A stretch of DNA of 64,000 bases from JAFGGG01 sp964638895 (GCA_964638895.1 CAZWYY010000007.1:1-64000); one strand, 5' to 3'. Numbered from the stretch's first letter, positions 9,491-18,551 are shown. The notes: generated by a model from the sequence alone, not told the origin. Made by a program: numbers and translations.

Positions 9491-9518
9491 ATTATAGCCG
9501 AAAATCAAATAATTACAA
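9491..9518 (-). promoter_or_regulatory. candidate promoter of the UroD-like gene (very short leader)
   Basis: Reading the minus strand: TTGTAA (9518-9513), a 16-nt spacer, TATAAT (9496-9491), then only 9 nt to the ATG at 9481. Transcription should begin within about 3 nt of the start codon. Confidence 0.55.
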
Positions 9519-9579
9519 ATAAATTATCCGAAATATGATATAGTATTGGTTATTATTATGAGACGGTAAGGAGGTCAAG

Positions 9580-10263
9580 GTGGCACGGTTTAAAAGGTTG
9601 CAGGTGCTGGTAACCATGGAAAAATTGGGTCTGGTACCCGTGTTCTATACTTCTGATACGGATACAGCGCGAAATATCGCGGCGGCCTGCGCCCGGGCGG
9701 GGGCCGTCTGTATTGAGATGACCAACCGCGGCGACCACGCGATTGACGTTTTTCGCGAGACCGAACAATACCTGCATAAAGAGCATCCCCAGGTAATTTT
9801 CGGCGTGGGCTCCGTGGTCGACGCCGCGACCGCCGCCCTGTACATAGCGCACGGCGCGAATTTCGTGGTGGGGCCGGACTTGAACAGGGAAACGGCCGTT
9901 GTCTGCAACAGGCAAAAAATCGCCTATATGCCGGGCTGCGGCAGTTTTTCCGAAATCCAGGAGGCGCATGCCCTGGGTGTGGAAATATGTAAGATCTTCC
10001 CGGCCACGTGCGTGGGTGGGCCCGATTTTGTAAAAGCGGTCAGGGGGCCGTGTCCCTGGGCCTCGCTTATGCCCACCGGAGGCGTAAGCCCCACCGGGGA
10101 ATCTCTACGCGCCTGGTTTGAGGCCGGGGTATGCTGTGTGGGCATGGGCTCCAAACTTATCGACAAAGAGCTGCTTGCCAAAAAAGATTTTGAGGGCATC
10201 AGCCTCAGAATCAAAGATGCGCTTTCCCTTATCGCCGAGATAAAAACCAAAACCGCTCCTTAA
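9580..10263 (+). CDS. KDPG/KHG-type aldolase
   Basis: A 227-residue class I aldolase of the Eda family. GVGSVVDAATAALYIAHGANFVVGP is the conserved central part, EICKIFPA carries the Schiff-base Lys, and PTGGVSPTGE is the phosphate-binding loop. The first half is less typical: the usual catalytic segment (EITLRT) reads CIEMTNRG here, so the exact substrate is open between 2-keto-3-deoxy-phosphogluconate and a related keto-deoxy acid. The start is GTG at 9580, set by AAGGAGG 5 nt upstream. No edd gene is nearby. It is the first gene on the plus strand after the divergent UroD-like gene. Confidence 0.78.
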   Translation: MARFKRLQVLVTMEKLGLVPVFYTSDTDTARNIAAACARAGAVCIEMTNRGDHAIDVFRETEQYLHKEHPQVIFGVGSVVDAATAALYIAHGANFVVGPDLNRETAVVCNRQKIAYMPGCGSFSEIQEAHALGVEICKIFPATCVGGPDFVKAVRGPCPWASLMPTGGVSPTGESLRAWFEAGVCCVGMGSKLIDKELLAKKDFEGISLRIKDALSLIAEIKTKTAP

Positions 10264-10309
10264 CTTTCCCCTGAATGGTGGTATATTATGAGTAAGAAGG
10301 GGTTAGGCA

Positions 10310-11071
10310 ATGCGGTTATTCAAAGGTTATGTTCGATTTATATGTGCGGTATTGGCAGTCGCGGATCTTCTTTTGGGCGCGTCCTGTATGCAGCAGGAAA
10401 AGGCGGCCAGGCTTAATCAGATACCATCCTTAACCCGGCTGCAGAGTCTTGCGTCTTCCGGGCGTATGCGGATAGAGAATCCGGGGAACGGTTTTACCAG
10501 CCTGGTGGTTGCCGGAAACAGGAATGCGCTTTCAGCGGATAATGACCCGGTTTTTGACGTGGTGGTAAAGGGCGAACTCTCCAACGCCGGGCAAACCCTG
10601 ATAAAAAGCAATTACATCGATGCTTTTACCCTGTTGCTGTTAAAGGGAAACCGGTTTAGAGTAAAGCGCGCCTCCGGTGCGTCGGCCCCGCAGGTATTTA
10701 TCACAATGTCGGGCCAAGGGAGGACCTCCGGCGTGAGGGCCGAACTTATACCCATCGCCAAACCTCCCTATACGATTGCCCGCCTGCACTTCTCAACCGG
10801 GGCGCTGCCGGACTTCAATCTGACAACGGGCGGCAGGGGCCTGTACGCGCAGGCCGATTTTCGGGCTGACCTGGGCGGCGGCGCAAATACCAATGCGGCC
10901 GATTACCATATTCCCCTGCAGCGGCTTTTAAAATTTTTATTTGAAATAGAGTACCCCCGCGGGACTTCAGGTTCGATTTCCGGAAACGTGTTTCTGCTGC
11001 GTTATGAGGTAAAACAGGTACAGGCGCAGAGCATACTTTTTAACTGTCTTTTTTATGTTGAAATTGAGTGA
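10310..11071 (+). CDS. lipoprotein of unknown function
   Basis: A 253-residue protein. The hydrophobic N-terminus ends LLGASC, so Cys26 is the probable lipid site. The mature part is beta-rich with repeated short hydrophobic strands, and I recognise no family. An AAGGGG site precedes the ATG. A TTAACT-N16-TATATT promoter overlaps the stop codon of the aldolase gene. The stop lies 5 nt before the ATG of the CDF exporter, so the two are likely one transcription unit. Confidence 0.6.
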   Translation: MRLFKGYVRFICAVLAVADLLLGASCMQQEKAARLNQIPSLTRLQSLASSGRMRIENPGNGFTSLVVAGNRNALSADNDPVFDVVVKGELSNAGQTLIKSNYIDAFTLLLLKGNRFRVKRASGASAPQVFITMSGQGRTSGVRAELIPIAKPPYTIARLHFSTGALPDFNLTTGGRGLYAQADFRADLGGGANTNAADYHIPLQRLLKFLFEIEYPRGTSGSISGNVFLLRYEVKQVQAQSILFNCLFYVEIE

Positions 11072-11076
11072 TACCC

Positions 11077-11979
11077 ATGAGCGCTCATCATGATCACACG
11101 CATAACACCAGCATTTCCAATTTAAAAACCGTTTTTTTTCTCAATCTCGGTTTCACGGTCGTCGAGGTTGCGGGCGGGTTTCTTACGGGAAGCATGGCGA
11201 TCATTTCCGACGCCCTGCACGACCTGGGTGACAGCGTCTCCCTTGGGTTTTCGTGGGCATTCGAGAAGCTTTCAACTAAAAAAAGAACGGCTCGTTATAC
11301 CTACGGTTACAAACGCTTTTCCCTCCTGGGCGGACTGATTACCGCGGTCATGCTGATCATCGGCTCCATATTTGTTATTTCAGAGGCCGTAAAAAGGATC
11401 ATCACGCCGGTTGAGGTATATGTGCCGGGCATGATGGGGTTGGCCGTCCTGGGGTTGGCGGTGAATGCGCTGGCCGCGCTGCGGGTACGACGGGGGAGAA
11501 AAATAACCGAGCGTATTGTCATGATCCACCTGCTAGAAGATGTGCTGGGATGGGCGGCCGTGTTGATTGTGAGCATTGTGATGCAGTTTACGGATCTGCC
11601 CGTGCTTGACCCTCTGTTGTCGCTGTGTATTGCGGTGTTTGTGCTGTCCAAGATATATCCCCAGCTAAAGGCCACCCTCAATATCTTTCTGCAGCATGCC
11701 CCGCTGGAAACGGATATCCCGGCCATTACGGCCATGATCAAAAAAATAACACATGTCCGTAATGTGCACGACCTTCATATATGGACCTTAGACGGTGAGT
11801 ATCACGTTGTGACCCTGCACGTGGTGGTTGCGCAAGGTCTGGCGGCTGAACGGAACGCGGAAATTAAGGCAAAGGTGCGTAGTCTGCTTTCAGGACAGGG
11901 TATTGACCATATCACCGTGGAGATAGAGCGTGAGGATGAGGAGTGCCTGAACTGTGATACGGAGGATGAACAAATTTAA
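11077..11979 (+). CDS. cation diffusion facilitator (Zn/Cd/Co exporter)
   Basis: A 300-residue CDF transporter exporting divalent metal against protons across the inner membrane. The N-terminus is His-rich (SAHHDHTH). Six membrane segments follow. Helix 2 has SDALHDLGD and helix 5 HLLEDVLGW, the His/Asp pairs of the zinc-preferring ZitB/CzcD branch. A C-terminal cytosolic metal-binding domain (HVRNVHDLHIWTLDG, HVVV) ends in a Cys-Asp-Glu-rich tail. The ATG at 11077 is chosen over a GTG at 11068 that overlaps the previous stop. Confidence 0.92.
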   Translation: MSAHHDHTHNTSISNLKTVFFLNLGFTVVEVAGGFLTGSMAIISDALHDLGDSVSLGFSWAFEKLSTKKRTARYTYGYKRFSLLGGLITAVMLIIGSIFVISEAVKRIITPVEVYVPGMMGLAVLGLAVNALAALRVRRGRKITERIVMIHLLEDVLGWAAVLIVSIVMQFTDLPVLDPLLSLCIAVFVLSKIYPQLKATLNIFLQHAPLETDIPAITAMIKKITHVRNVHDLHIWTLDGEYHVVTLHVVVAQGLAAERNAEIKAKVRSLLSGQGIDHITVEIEREDEECLNCDTEDEQI

Positions 11980-11998
11980 AGTTACCGTCCCTTGTTTC

Positions 11999-12027
11999 AT
12001 GACAAATCGGGAAAAATAGTGTATATA
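11999..12027 (+). promoter_or_regulatory. candidate promoter, probably leaderless transcript
   Basis: ATGACA (11999-12004), 17-nt spacer, TATATA (12022-12027), then 7 nt to the ATG at 12035. No ribosome-binding site is present before that start. Confidence 0.5.
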
Positions 12028-12034
12028 TAACACT

Positions 12035-12598
12035 ATGAAGAAACGCCTGCTAATCGTGTCTTTGCTGTTGTTTTGTTTCGGCATACTATGGGCCCAGCAG
12101 GGGGGAACAGGCGGAAACCTTCCGGGATGGGTGGTCACCCGGTATGACCCGAATACGGGAATTACCTGGTACCAGCCGGAGCCGCGCTACTCCGAATATG
12201 AGAATACCTTCGCCCTGCGGGTGGGCATGAAGCAGGCCGGAAAGCCCTGGCTCGTCTTACGCATCGCGTATACCTACGGTTGGAACAGGGATATTCTGCT
12301 TATTTACAAGTTCTCAATCCGTACAAGCGATAAGAGCTTTGTAATCCGCACCAGTTTTAACAGTGTGAACCGCAGTATAAATCACATCAAACAGAACTAT
12401 TCGGAATGGTATGACAATTATGTTTATCCGGAGCTTTACACGATCATCAACGAGGTGATCGCCTCCCAGTCCGTGATCATCGGTTTTCACGGCATAAACG
12501 GGTACGCGGAACGCGCGCTTACCAAGACCGAGCAGGAGAGACTAAAGGCCATGCTGGATCTTTACGAACAGTTTGGCGGTGATTATCAGTTTAAATAA
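12035..12598 (+). CDS. secreted or periplasmic protein of unknown function
   Basis: A 187-residue protein. The N-terminus KKRLLIVSLLLFCFGILWA is a signal peptide, with probable cleavage before QQGG. The mature part is aromatic-rich (WVVTRYD, ITWYQPE, YTYGWN, EWYDNYVYPELY) and mixes beta and helical regions; I do not recognise a family. There is no Shine-Dalgarno sequence, and the -10 box ends 7 nt before the ATG, so the mRNA may be leaderless. Confidence 0.55.
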   Translation: MKKRLLIVSLLLFCFGILWAQQGGTGGNLPGWVVTRYDPNTGITWYQPEPRYSEYENTFALRVGMKQAGKPWLVLRIAYTYGWNRDILLIYKFSIRTSDKSFVIRTSFNSVNRSINHIKQNYSEWYDNYVYPELYTIINEVIASQSVIIGFHGINGYAERALTKTEQERLKAMLDLYEQFGGDYQFK

Positions 12599-12624
12599 AC
12601 TCCTATGAACAAGGAGGGCTTGTG

Positions 12625-13143
12625 ATGGCCAAATCCGCAAAAGGTAAAAACGGCGGAAAAAAAGCGGCAGAAGACTCGCAGAAAGAGCTCCTGGCAAAGG
12701 AGTTGAAAAAACTCATCAAGGATATCGATACCGAGGGGCTTATTTTCCTGGTAAAACAGGCGCATGTCATCATTCATAACCTTCAGGTTGATAGGTTCAA
12801 CCGGGAGATGAGCAAACTGCAGGACACCGGGAAGCGGTCGGCCGCCTCCAAACCCAAGGCTCCGCCGGTCTATCCGGTTGACATCGAGGAAGGCGCGGGC
12901 GGGAAACATTTTGTGCTTGTTGTGGCCGGAAAACGAAAGATGTTCGCCCGTGATGAAATGAGAAAACTGGCGGCCATCTGCGGCCAGGCCGGAAGCCGGG
13001 AGGGCGCCTGTTCCGGGATGTTCACCTGGCTCAAGACCAACAGGAGTGACGCGCTGCTTGATACGGGGATCACCGGGCCCCGCAGCTCGACCCTGGCCTC
13101 TATGTACGATATTATTACCAGCCGCTACAAGGCAAAACAATAA
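12625..13143 (+). CDS. conserved-looking protein of unknown function
   Basis: A 172-residue cytoplasmic protein with no signal sequence. The ATG at 12625 has AAGGAGG seven nt upstream; a GTG at 12622 is less well placed. The first 20 residues are Lys-rich and probably disordered. A helical segment follows (about 20-60), then a Lys/Pro linker and a compact C-terminal domain with several Cys and Met (LAAICGQAG, GACSGMFTWLK). I recognise no domain. It converges on the M28 peptidase gene with an 17-nt gap. Confidence 0.5.
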   Translation: MAKSAKGKNGGKKAAEDSQKELLAKELKKLIKDIDTEGLIFLVKQAHVIIHNLQVDRFNREMSKLQDTGKRSAASKPKAPPVYPVDIEEGAGGKHFVLVVAGKRKMFARDEMRKLAAICGQAGSREGACSGMFTWLKTNRSDALLDTGITGPRSSTLASMYDIITSRYKAKQ

Positions 13144-13160
13144 GCGGTCGGTCCACTGAT

Positions 13161-14024
13161 TCAGGTTTTTAAGAATCCGCCCATGTAATCGGCAACCACC
13201 CGGGTGATCATGCCCAGAGACTCCTGGCACATGGCCTGCGGCAGGTCCGCGTGCGTATGCCACTGCGGATAATCGATATCAATAAGAACGAACGAGGGGA
13301 TCCCCATTCTTAAAAACGGAATGTGATCGCAGATTATATACTTGTGCTGCCCGGGCTTGTTCTGAATAAATGGCGCGTACCCGCGCTGCGTACCCAGACC
13401 CATGATCCGCCTGGCCAGGTCAAGACTTTGCTCGTGGGAAAACAGGTGCAGGTCTATATCCAGAATCAGGTTTTTGCCGCCCACCATATCCAGGATGATG
13501 ACCTCGCCCGGGAGTCCGGGCAGGGGGTGCTGTGTAAAAAAGCGGGCTCCCACGCCGAACTCATACCCTCCGATATTACCCACGTCCTCGGCGTCAAAAA
13601 GCACCAGGTAGATGTCCCTGGTAAAAGACGCCGCGGCCAAAGCCCGGGCCAGGGCCAGGAGCACGGCTGTTCCCGAGCCGCCGTCATTGGCCCCGATAAT
13701 GGGCTTGTGTTTAAGGCCGGAGTCCTGCTCATTGTCGGCCAGCGGCCTGGTGTCGAAATGCGTGCCGATCAATAGGGGCGGGGCGGTCGGTGCGGCCCTT
13801 GCCTTTTTCACGCCGATCAGGTTGGCGCAGGCCACCCTGTTTCCGCGCAGTACAAGTTCAAACTCCTGTCTGTAAAACGAGTCGAAATGGGGTTGAAAGC
13901 GTTTTTCCAACTCCAGGGCAAAGAGCCGGTGCGCTTCCGACCCCGGACAGCGCGGTCCGAAGGAGGTTTGCCATAGGACCAGCTTAAATAACTCCGAGGG
14001 CCTTGGTATCTCAAGAGAGCTCAA
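13161..14024 (-). CDS. M28-family metallopeptidase / glutaminyl-cyclase-like
   Basis: A 287-residue zinc enzyme of the M28 fold. Visible metal and catalytic motifs in order are GTHFDTRP, GANDGGSG, LFDAEDVG, DHIPFLRMG and WHTHAD. The DHIPF and WHT motifs are most like glutaminyl-peptide cyclotransferases. No signal peptide is seen, so it may be cytosolic, unlike typical secreted members. The start appears to be TTG at 14024, inside the end of the ClpX-like gene (14-nt overlap), with GGAGAGG just upstream in that gene. This suggests translational coupling to the unfoldase. The substrate is unknown; an aminopeptidase role is the alternative. Confidence 0.78.
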   Translation of the reverse strand: MSSLEIPRPSELFKLVLWQTSFGPRCPGSEAHRLFALELEKRFQPHFDSFYRQEFELVLRGNRVACANLIGVKKARAAPTAPPLLIGTHFDTRPLADNEQDSGLKHKPIIGANDGGSGTAVLLALARALAAASFTRDIYLVLFDAEDVGNIGGYEFGVGARFFTQHPLPGLPGEVIILDMVGGKNLILDIDLHLFSHEQSLDLARRIMGLGTQRGYAPFIQNKPGQHKYIICDHIPFLRMGIPSFVLIDIDYPQWHTHADLPQAMCQESLGMITRVVADYMGGFLKT

Positions 14025-15150
14025 AAACCACCTCTCCGTTTTTTACACACAGGCGCAGTTGTTGTACGCCCACAACCGAATAAGCTTTATATGCGCCCTT
14101 TTCCAGGTAGGCGATAAAGGTTGCCTCAAGCCCCCGCGCCCCGGTCTCTTTACGCACACTTTCCTCGATTACCTTGTTCAGTGCGGATTCCGCGATACTT
14201 AATTTGATGCCCTCGAGTTTGAACTCATGTATGTACTGTTTTAATACCTTACCGTGTAAAATGGATTTCAACTGGTCATGGGAAAGGGCCTGAAAGGGAA
14301 TGTACCGTTTGAATCTTCCTATGAGTTCGGGTAAAAAGCCGTAACTTAAAAAATTCTTTGCCAGGTCAACCTCGTCGCTGGTATAGCTGACCGCAATGCG
14401 GTTAAAGGCCCCCGTCATGGCCTGCCTGCCGAAGCCGATATGTTCGATACCTCCCTGTTCGATGATACCCTTGAGGCCGGAAAAGGCCCCGCAGGCGATA
14501 AAGGCGATGTTCGAGGAGCTAAGCAGGGTTTTGGGGGAGTAGTCGGCATGGTTTAGTTCCAGGGGAATCACAAGCTGGGTTGACTCCAGTATCTTCAACA
14601 GTTCCCTCTGCACCCCGAGTCCGGAGACGTCCTTAGTGGTGCCCGCGCCCGCGAATACCGCATTGTTTTGGCCGGAGGCGATTTTATCGAACTCGTCCAG
14701 GCAGACGATTCCGAAACCCGCTTTTATCGGATTCAGGTCCGCGGCATAGAGCAAGCGGGTTATGATGGAGGAAACATCCTGACCCACGTACCCGGTCTCC
14801 GAATAGTTGGTCATGTCCACAATCACGGTGGGCAGCTTGAAGATGTCCCTGAAAAGTATCTCCACCAGGTAGGTCTTTCCGCAGCCCGTGGGGCCCACAA
14901 ACAACATGTTTGTCTTGGGCGGAAGCTGCCGGGGATCGATCTTTTTTATAAATATGTTGCGCAGCCGGGCAAGGTGGCGGAATGCCATCAGGCTGACCGC
15001 GGTAACCGCCTGATCTTGTCCCACGTACAGACTGCTCCTGATTTTTTTTGTAATCTGTTCAGGGGTATAGGCGGGAATGCTTTCCAGAATCCCGACGGCC
15101 TCCCTATAAAAGTTCTCATCCAGGCGCAGATCGCCGTGCGGCATGGCCAT
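14011..15150 (-). CDS. ClpX-like AAA+ unfoldase lacking the zinc-binding domain
   Basis: A 379-residue AAA+ protein (407 if translated from 15234). From the 15150 start, motifs are: Walker A GPTGCGKT at 86-93, pore loop GYVG at 120-123, Walker B LDEFDK at 151-156, IGFG at about 238 (the ClpP-docking loop of ClpX), LPELIGRF, and sensor 2 in GARGL. Their spacing matches ClpX closely. The N-terminal four-Cys zinc domain is absent and replaced by about 50 unrelated residues, so adaptor and substrate choice must differ. The start is uncertain: no ribosome-binding site is visible, and TATAAT lies 9 nt before the ATG at 15150. The gene overlaps the M28 peptidase gene by 14 nt. Confidence 0.8.
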   Translation of the reverse strand: MAMPHGDLRLDENFYREAVGILESIPAYTPEQITKKIRSSLYVGQDQAVTAVSLMAFRHLARLRNIFIKKIDPRQLPPKTNMLFVGPTGCGKTYLVEILFRDIFKLPTVIVDMTNYSETGYVGQDVSSIITRLLYAADLNPIKAGFGIVCLDEFDKIASGQNNAVFAGAGTTKDVSGLGVQRELLKILESTQLVIPLELNHADYSPKTLLSSSNIAFIACGAFSGLKGIIEQGGIEHIGFGRQAMTGAFNRIAVSYTSDEVDLAKNFLSYGFLPELIGRFKRYIPFQALSHDQLKSILHGKVLKQYIHEFKLEGIKLSIAESALNKVIEESVRKETGARGLEATFIAYLEKGAYKAYSVVGVQQLRLCVKNGEVVFELS

Positions 15151-15159
15151 GTAATATAT

Positions 15160-15165
15160 ATTATA
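15160..15165 (-). promoter_or_regulatory. -10 box of the ClpX-like gene
   Basis: A perfect TATAAT on the minus strand, 9 nt before the ATG at 15150, within an AT-rich stretch. The -35 region (TCTGGA at 17 nt) is weak. If used, it excludes the longer reading from 15234 and makes the mRNA nearly leaderless. Confidence 0.45.
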
Positions 15166-15227
15166 ACGAAGCGAACAATTATTCCAGACATTATTGACAT
15201 CGGTCATAGCATAGTAGAATTGCTGTA

Positions 15228-15256
15228 TTGACATGCCGCGATATTGTCTTTAGCAT
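15228..15256 (+). promoter_or_regulatory. candidate promoter of the DEAH helicase
   Basis: TTGACA (15228-15233), 17-nt spacer, TAGCAT (15251-15256). It supports the ATG at 15292 and argues against the TTG at 15244. It lies back to back with the ClpX-like promoter. Confidence 0.55.
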
Positions 15257-15291
15257 TGCAGTATGCGGCGGGAAAGAAACAGCGGACGCCC

Positions 15292-17757
15292 ATGAATCCA
15301 CGTCTGCTACCAGTCTATGAACAAAAGCAAAAAATACTGGACGCGCTTGGGACTCACCAGGTGGTCGTGGTGGAAAGCCCCACCGGTTCGGGGAAAACAA
15401 CCCAGATACCGCAGATACTGTTTCATGAATGGAACGGCGGTAAGGGGGTGATCGGCGTTACCCAGCCGCGGCGTATCGCTGCCGTTTCGGTTACAGAGTA
15501 TATCGCCGGGCAGCTTGACAAGCGGATTCCTGATATGATCGGGTATAAGATGCGGTTCGAGGATAAAACCGATGCGTCCACCAGGATCAAGATCATGACC
15601 GACGGTACCCTGCTGCAGGAGATCAAAAACGATTACGACCTGTCCCAGTACAGCGTGATCATGGTGGATGAGGCCCATGAGCGCAGTCTCAACATTGATT
15701 TTATCCTGGGGCTTTTGAAACGAGTCCTGGAGCGCCGCCCCGATTTCCGGGTGATCGTTTCCTCGGCCACCATCAACCCCGAGAGTTTTTCCGTATATTT
15801 CGACGACTGCCCCATAGTCAAGATCGATTCGATCATCCATCCTGTAGAGATTATCTATGATCCCCCGCAGCCCGAGAATAACTATGACGCGTTGATTGCG
15901 AAGATTTGTGAGAAGACGGGTGAGTACCTGGGAAAGACCAGGGAGGGCGACATTCTGATCTTCCTTCCAGGGGAGCGGGCCATCAAAGACTGCACCAAGG
16001 CGTTGTCCATGCTGCCGGCGGCGGGCGACATGGAGATCCTGCCGCTCTACGCCAGGCTTTCCAGCCAGGAGCAGGAGCGCATTTTTCTGGATTACCCCGG
16101 GAAACGCAAGGTGATCGTGTCCACCAATATCGCCGAAACCAGCGTCACCATAGACGGCATCACCGCGGTGATAGATTCAGGACTGGTGAAGATCAATTAC
16201 TACAATCCAAAAACCTTCACCTCCTCACTCATAGAAACGGTTATCTCACGGGCCTCGGCCCAGCAGCGCAAGGGCAGGGCCGGGCGTACAAGGCCGGGGG
16301 TGTGCTACCGCCTGTATACCAAGAAGGACTATGAGCACCGCGCCCTGTACACAACCGAGGAAATCTTTCGTACCGACCTCTCCGAGGTGGTTATGCGCAT
16401 GGCCGAAATCGGCATACGGGATTTTGAAAATTTTGAATTTTTATCACCGCCGGGTCGGGCCGGCATTATCAGCGCCATCGAGACCCTGTATCTGCTGGAC
16501 GCCTTGAACCAGGATAGGGAGCTGACCTCTATTGGGACCATGATGGCCCGGTTTCCCATGCTGCCGCGCCATTCCCGAATCATCGTGGAAGCCGTTTACA
16601 GTTACCCGAGCGTGCTGGAAGAAGTGCTGATCGCGGCCGCGTTTCTGACGGTAAACACGCCCTTTCTTCTGCCGCCGGATGAGGAGCTTGAGGCGCGCAA
16701 GGCGCACCATTCCTTCAAACACCAGTACGGTGACTTTCTTTCCTATCTGGGGCTTTTTCGCATGTACGTGGGCAGCAGGAACAAGGAAAGGTTCTGCCAG
16801 GACTATTACTTGGACAAGAAGGTAATGGATGAACTCTGTAACGTGAAACAGCAGTTGGAAGAGATTGTGGGAGAGATAGGCGTCCCCATACAGAGCGGGA
16901 GCAGCATGGCCGATTACCTGACTTGTATCGCCCGGGGCCTGATTCAGTTTGTGTGTATGAGAAACAAGCAGGGGGCCTACCGCAGCCTGACCGCCGCCAA
17001 TATCCAGATTCATCCGGGGTCGGTAATGTTTAAAGCCCGGCCCGAGTATATCGTGGCCGGCGAAATTATGAAAACATCAAGGATCTACGCCCGCTCGGTT
17101 TCTCCCCTGAAGCCCGAGTGGATTGCGCGCGTTTCCCCCACACTGCTCGCGGATCTCAAGGCCCGGGGCAGGGGCGGCCCGCCTAAACAGGCGGAGCGTG
17201 ATTTCACCAATCAGCTAAAAATCGGCCAGGAAACCTTCAAGATCATCACCCAGAAGGGCAAGAAGATCGTACTTCTTCCTTGGGAAAAGTTAAAGCCTAT
17301 CCTGAAAAAACTCAATCCAAAATACCTTCCCGACTATAAACGTTTGCGCGGGAAGATTTTATTTGAGAACTACGAAGTGCTTTCCGGCATGCGGTTGAAC
17401 ACCATCCTCAAGGCGGCCGGCCTGTTGCCTATGGAACACGGGTTGATTGAGGGTTGGCCTCTTCAAAAAAACTTCAATTTCCAGAAGCAGAGTAATGAAT
17501 TGGGCAGGCACATTGACGACCTGCTGTGCCTGTGCCGGCGTAAAACGAAACACAGAAGGCTGGGATTTTTAACTCTGAACACCGATGGGCAGGGGATCTA
17601 TTGGTTTTCGAGTGAGCCGGATTTTTTTAAGGCGCTTACGGAAAGCCTCTCCGCCCTGGAGAGTATCATAGACGAGCCCACGGCCATGATCCGGGGTGAG
17701 ATCATGCATCAGATTAATCATACCTACCGCGAACTCTCGCAGATCATCGGGCAGTAG
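15292..17757 (+). CDS. hrpA: DEAH-box ATP-dependent RNA helicase (HrpA/HrpB type)
   Basis: An 821-residue DExH/RHA helicase. Motif I is SPTGSGKTTQIP (about 29-40), motif Ia TQPRRIAAVSV, motif II VDEAHERS (DEAH at 126-129), motif III SSAT, motif V NIAETSVTIDGI and motif VI QRKGRAGRTRPG. The helicase-associated and OB-fold regions follow. The length fits the shorter spirochaetal HrpA rather than the roughly 1300-residue E. coli enzyme. It would unwind RNA or remodel ribonucleoprotein in the cytoplasm. The ATG at 15292 is chosen because the promoter at 15228-15256 lies upstream of it. The stop is 2 nt from that of the convergent regulator gene. Confidence 0.9.
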   Translation: MNPRLLPVYEQKQKILDALGTHQVVVVESPTGSGKTTQIPQILFHEWNGGKGVIGVTQPRRIAAVSVTEYIAGQLDKRIPDMIGYKMRFEDKTDASTRIKIMTDGTLLQEIKNDYDLSQYSVIMVDEAHERSLNIDFILGLLKRVLERRPDFRVIVSSATINPESFSVYFDDCPIVKIDSIIHPVEIIYDPPQPENNYDALIAKICEKTGEYLGKTREGDILIFLPGERAIKDCTKALSMLPAAGDMEILPLYARLSSQEQERIFLDYPGKRKVIVSTNIAETSVTIDGITAVIDSGLVKINYYNPKTFTSSLIETVISRASAQQRKGRAGRTRPGVCYRLYTKKDYEHRALYTTEEIFRTDLSEVVMRMAEIGIRDFENFEFLSPPGRAGIISAIETLYLLDALNQDRELTSIGTMMARFPMLPRHSRIIVEAVYSYPSVLEEVLIAAAFLTVNTPFLLPPDEELEARKAHHSFKHQYGDFLSYLGLFRMYVGSRNKERFCQDYYLDKKVMDELCNVKQQLEEIVGEIGVPIQSGSSMADYLTCIARGLIQFVCMRNKQGAYRSLTAANIQIHPGSVMFKARPEYIVAGEIMKTSRIYARSVSPLKPEWIARVSPTLLADLKARGRGGPPKQAERDFTNQLKIGQETFKIITQKGKKIVLLPWEKLKPILKKLNPKYLPDYKRLRGKILFENYEVLSGMRLNTILKAAGLLPMEHGLIEGWPLQKNFNFQKQSNELGRHIDDLLCLCRRKTKHRRLGFLTLNTDGQGIYWFSSEPDFFKALTESLSALESIIDEPTAMIRGEIMHQINHTYRELSQIIGQ

Positions 17758-17759
17758 GC

Positions 17760-18371
17760 CTATCGTTTGTGGATGATCACCTCGTGTTTGCCCAGGGCCG
17801 AGGCCTTGACAAGTTTCCGTTTTTGCAACGATTCAAGAATGGAATGGGTTTCCTGGGGTGGGATTCCCAGGTGATCGGCGGCCCATTCGGCGAAAGAATC
17901 AGTATTGACGCGATATCCCTTGTAGGTCGACGTACCCTGGGCCTCGGCATACTGGTATATGCCGGTGAGGATCTGGTTCTGTTTGTTGGTACTCATGATA
18001 TTCTTGATGATCATATTGGTCTTGCGCAGCCGTTCGGCCAGCATCTTGATTATTTTACGCGCAAAATCGTTGTTTTTCTTGAGCATGGAATCGAACAGGT
18101 CCTCGTTCATACAAAGCAGTTTGGTGGGCACGGAGGTAACCGCGGTGGCCGAGCGGGGTTTGTCTTCTATGATACTCATCTCTCCGAAGATATCGCCTTT
18201 CTGTAAGACTATCAGGGTTTTGGTCGTTGAGGCCGATGTGCTTTTGCGGATCTCCACCGCGCCCTCTATTATAATATACATTTCATCACCCGTGTCGCCC
18301 TCGGTGAAGATGGTCCGGCCGGCCTTGAACTCCTTTACATATTTTGTATACATCAGTTTATCGATTTTCAT
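17760..18371 (-). CDS. cyclic-nucleotide-binding (Crp/Fnr-like) regulator
   Basis: A 203-residue protein. Residues about 5-120 are a cNMP-binding beta-barrel: FTEGDTGDEMYIIIEGAVEI, then GDIFGEMSIIEDKPRSATAV, where the Glu and Arg positions of the phosphate-binding cassette are kept. A C-terminal winged-helix-like part (about 135-203) contains TDSFAEWAADHLGIPPQETHSILESL. It differs from classical Crp HTH, so DNA binding is likely but unproven. GGAGG lies 11 nt before the ATG. It is transcribed away from the SLBB gene. Confidence 0.82.
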   Translation of the reverse strand: MKIDKLMYTKYVKEFKAGRTIFTEGDTGDEMYIIIEGAVEIRKSTSASTTKTLIVLQKGDIFGEMSIIEDKPRSATAVTSVPTKLLCMNEDLFDSMLKKNNDFARKIIKMLAERLRKTNMIIKNIMSTNKQNQILTGIYQYAEAQGTSTYKGYRVNTDSFAEWAADHLGIPPQETHSILESLQKRKLVKASALGKHEVIIHKR

Positions 18372-18516
18372 GTACGCTTTTTACCTCCGTAGAGTACTGT
18401 GCTATTATACCCGTTTGCAGTCTCCGAGTAAAGGTTGCTTTACCATATGAAAAAATACAGATAGGGAAGAATTCTTCCGATAATATGAAAAATCCGGCGG
18501 AGTGGTTTTCTGACTC

Positions 18517-18543
18517 TTGACGGACTATATTGAAATATATAAT
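18517..18543 (+). promoter_or_regulatory. candidate promoter of the SLBB gene (leaderless geometry)
   Basis: TTGACG (18517-18522), 15-nt spacer, TATAAT (18538-18543), then 8 nt to the ATG at 18552. TAATAT at a 17-nt spacing is an overlapping alternative. No ribosome-binding site precedes the ATG. Confidence 0.5.
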
Positions 18544-18551
18544 ATGCGACC

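Noticed and set aside
15150..15234. Extra 28 residues at the N-terminus of the ClpX-like protein
   Set aside because: The AT-rich stretch contains TATAAT and has no ribosome-binding site, so it is more likely promoter than coding; the longer start cannot be fully excluded.
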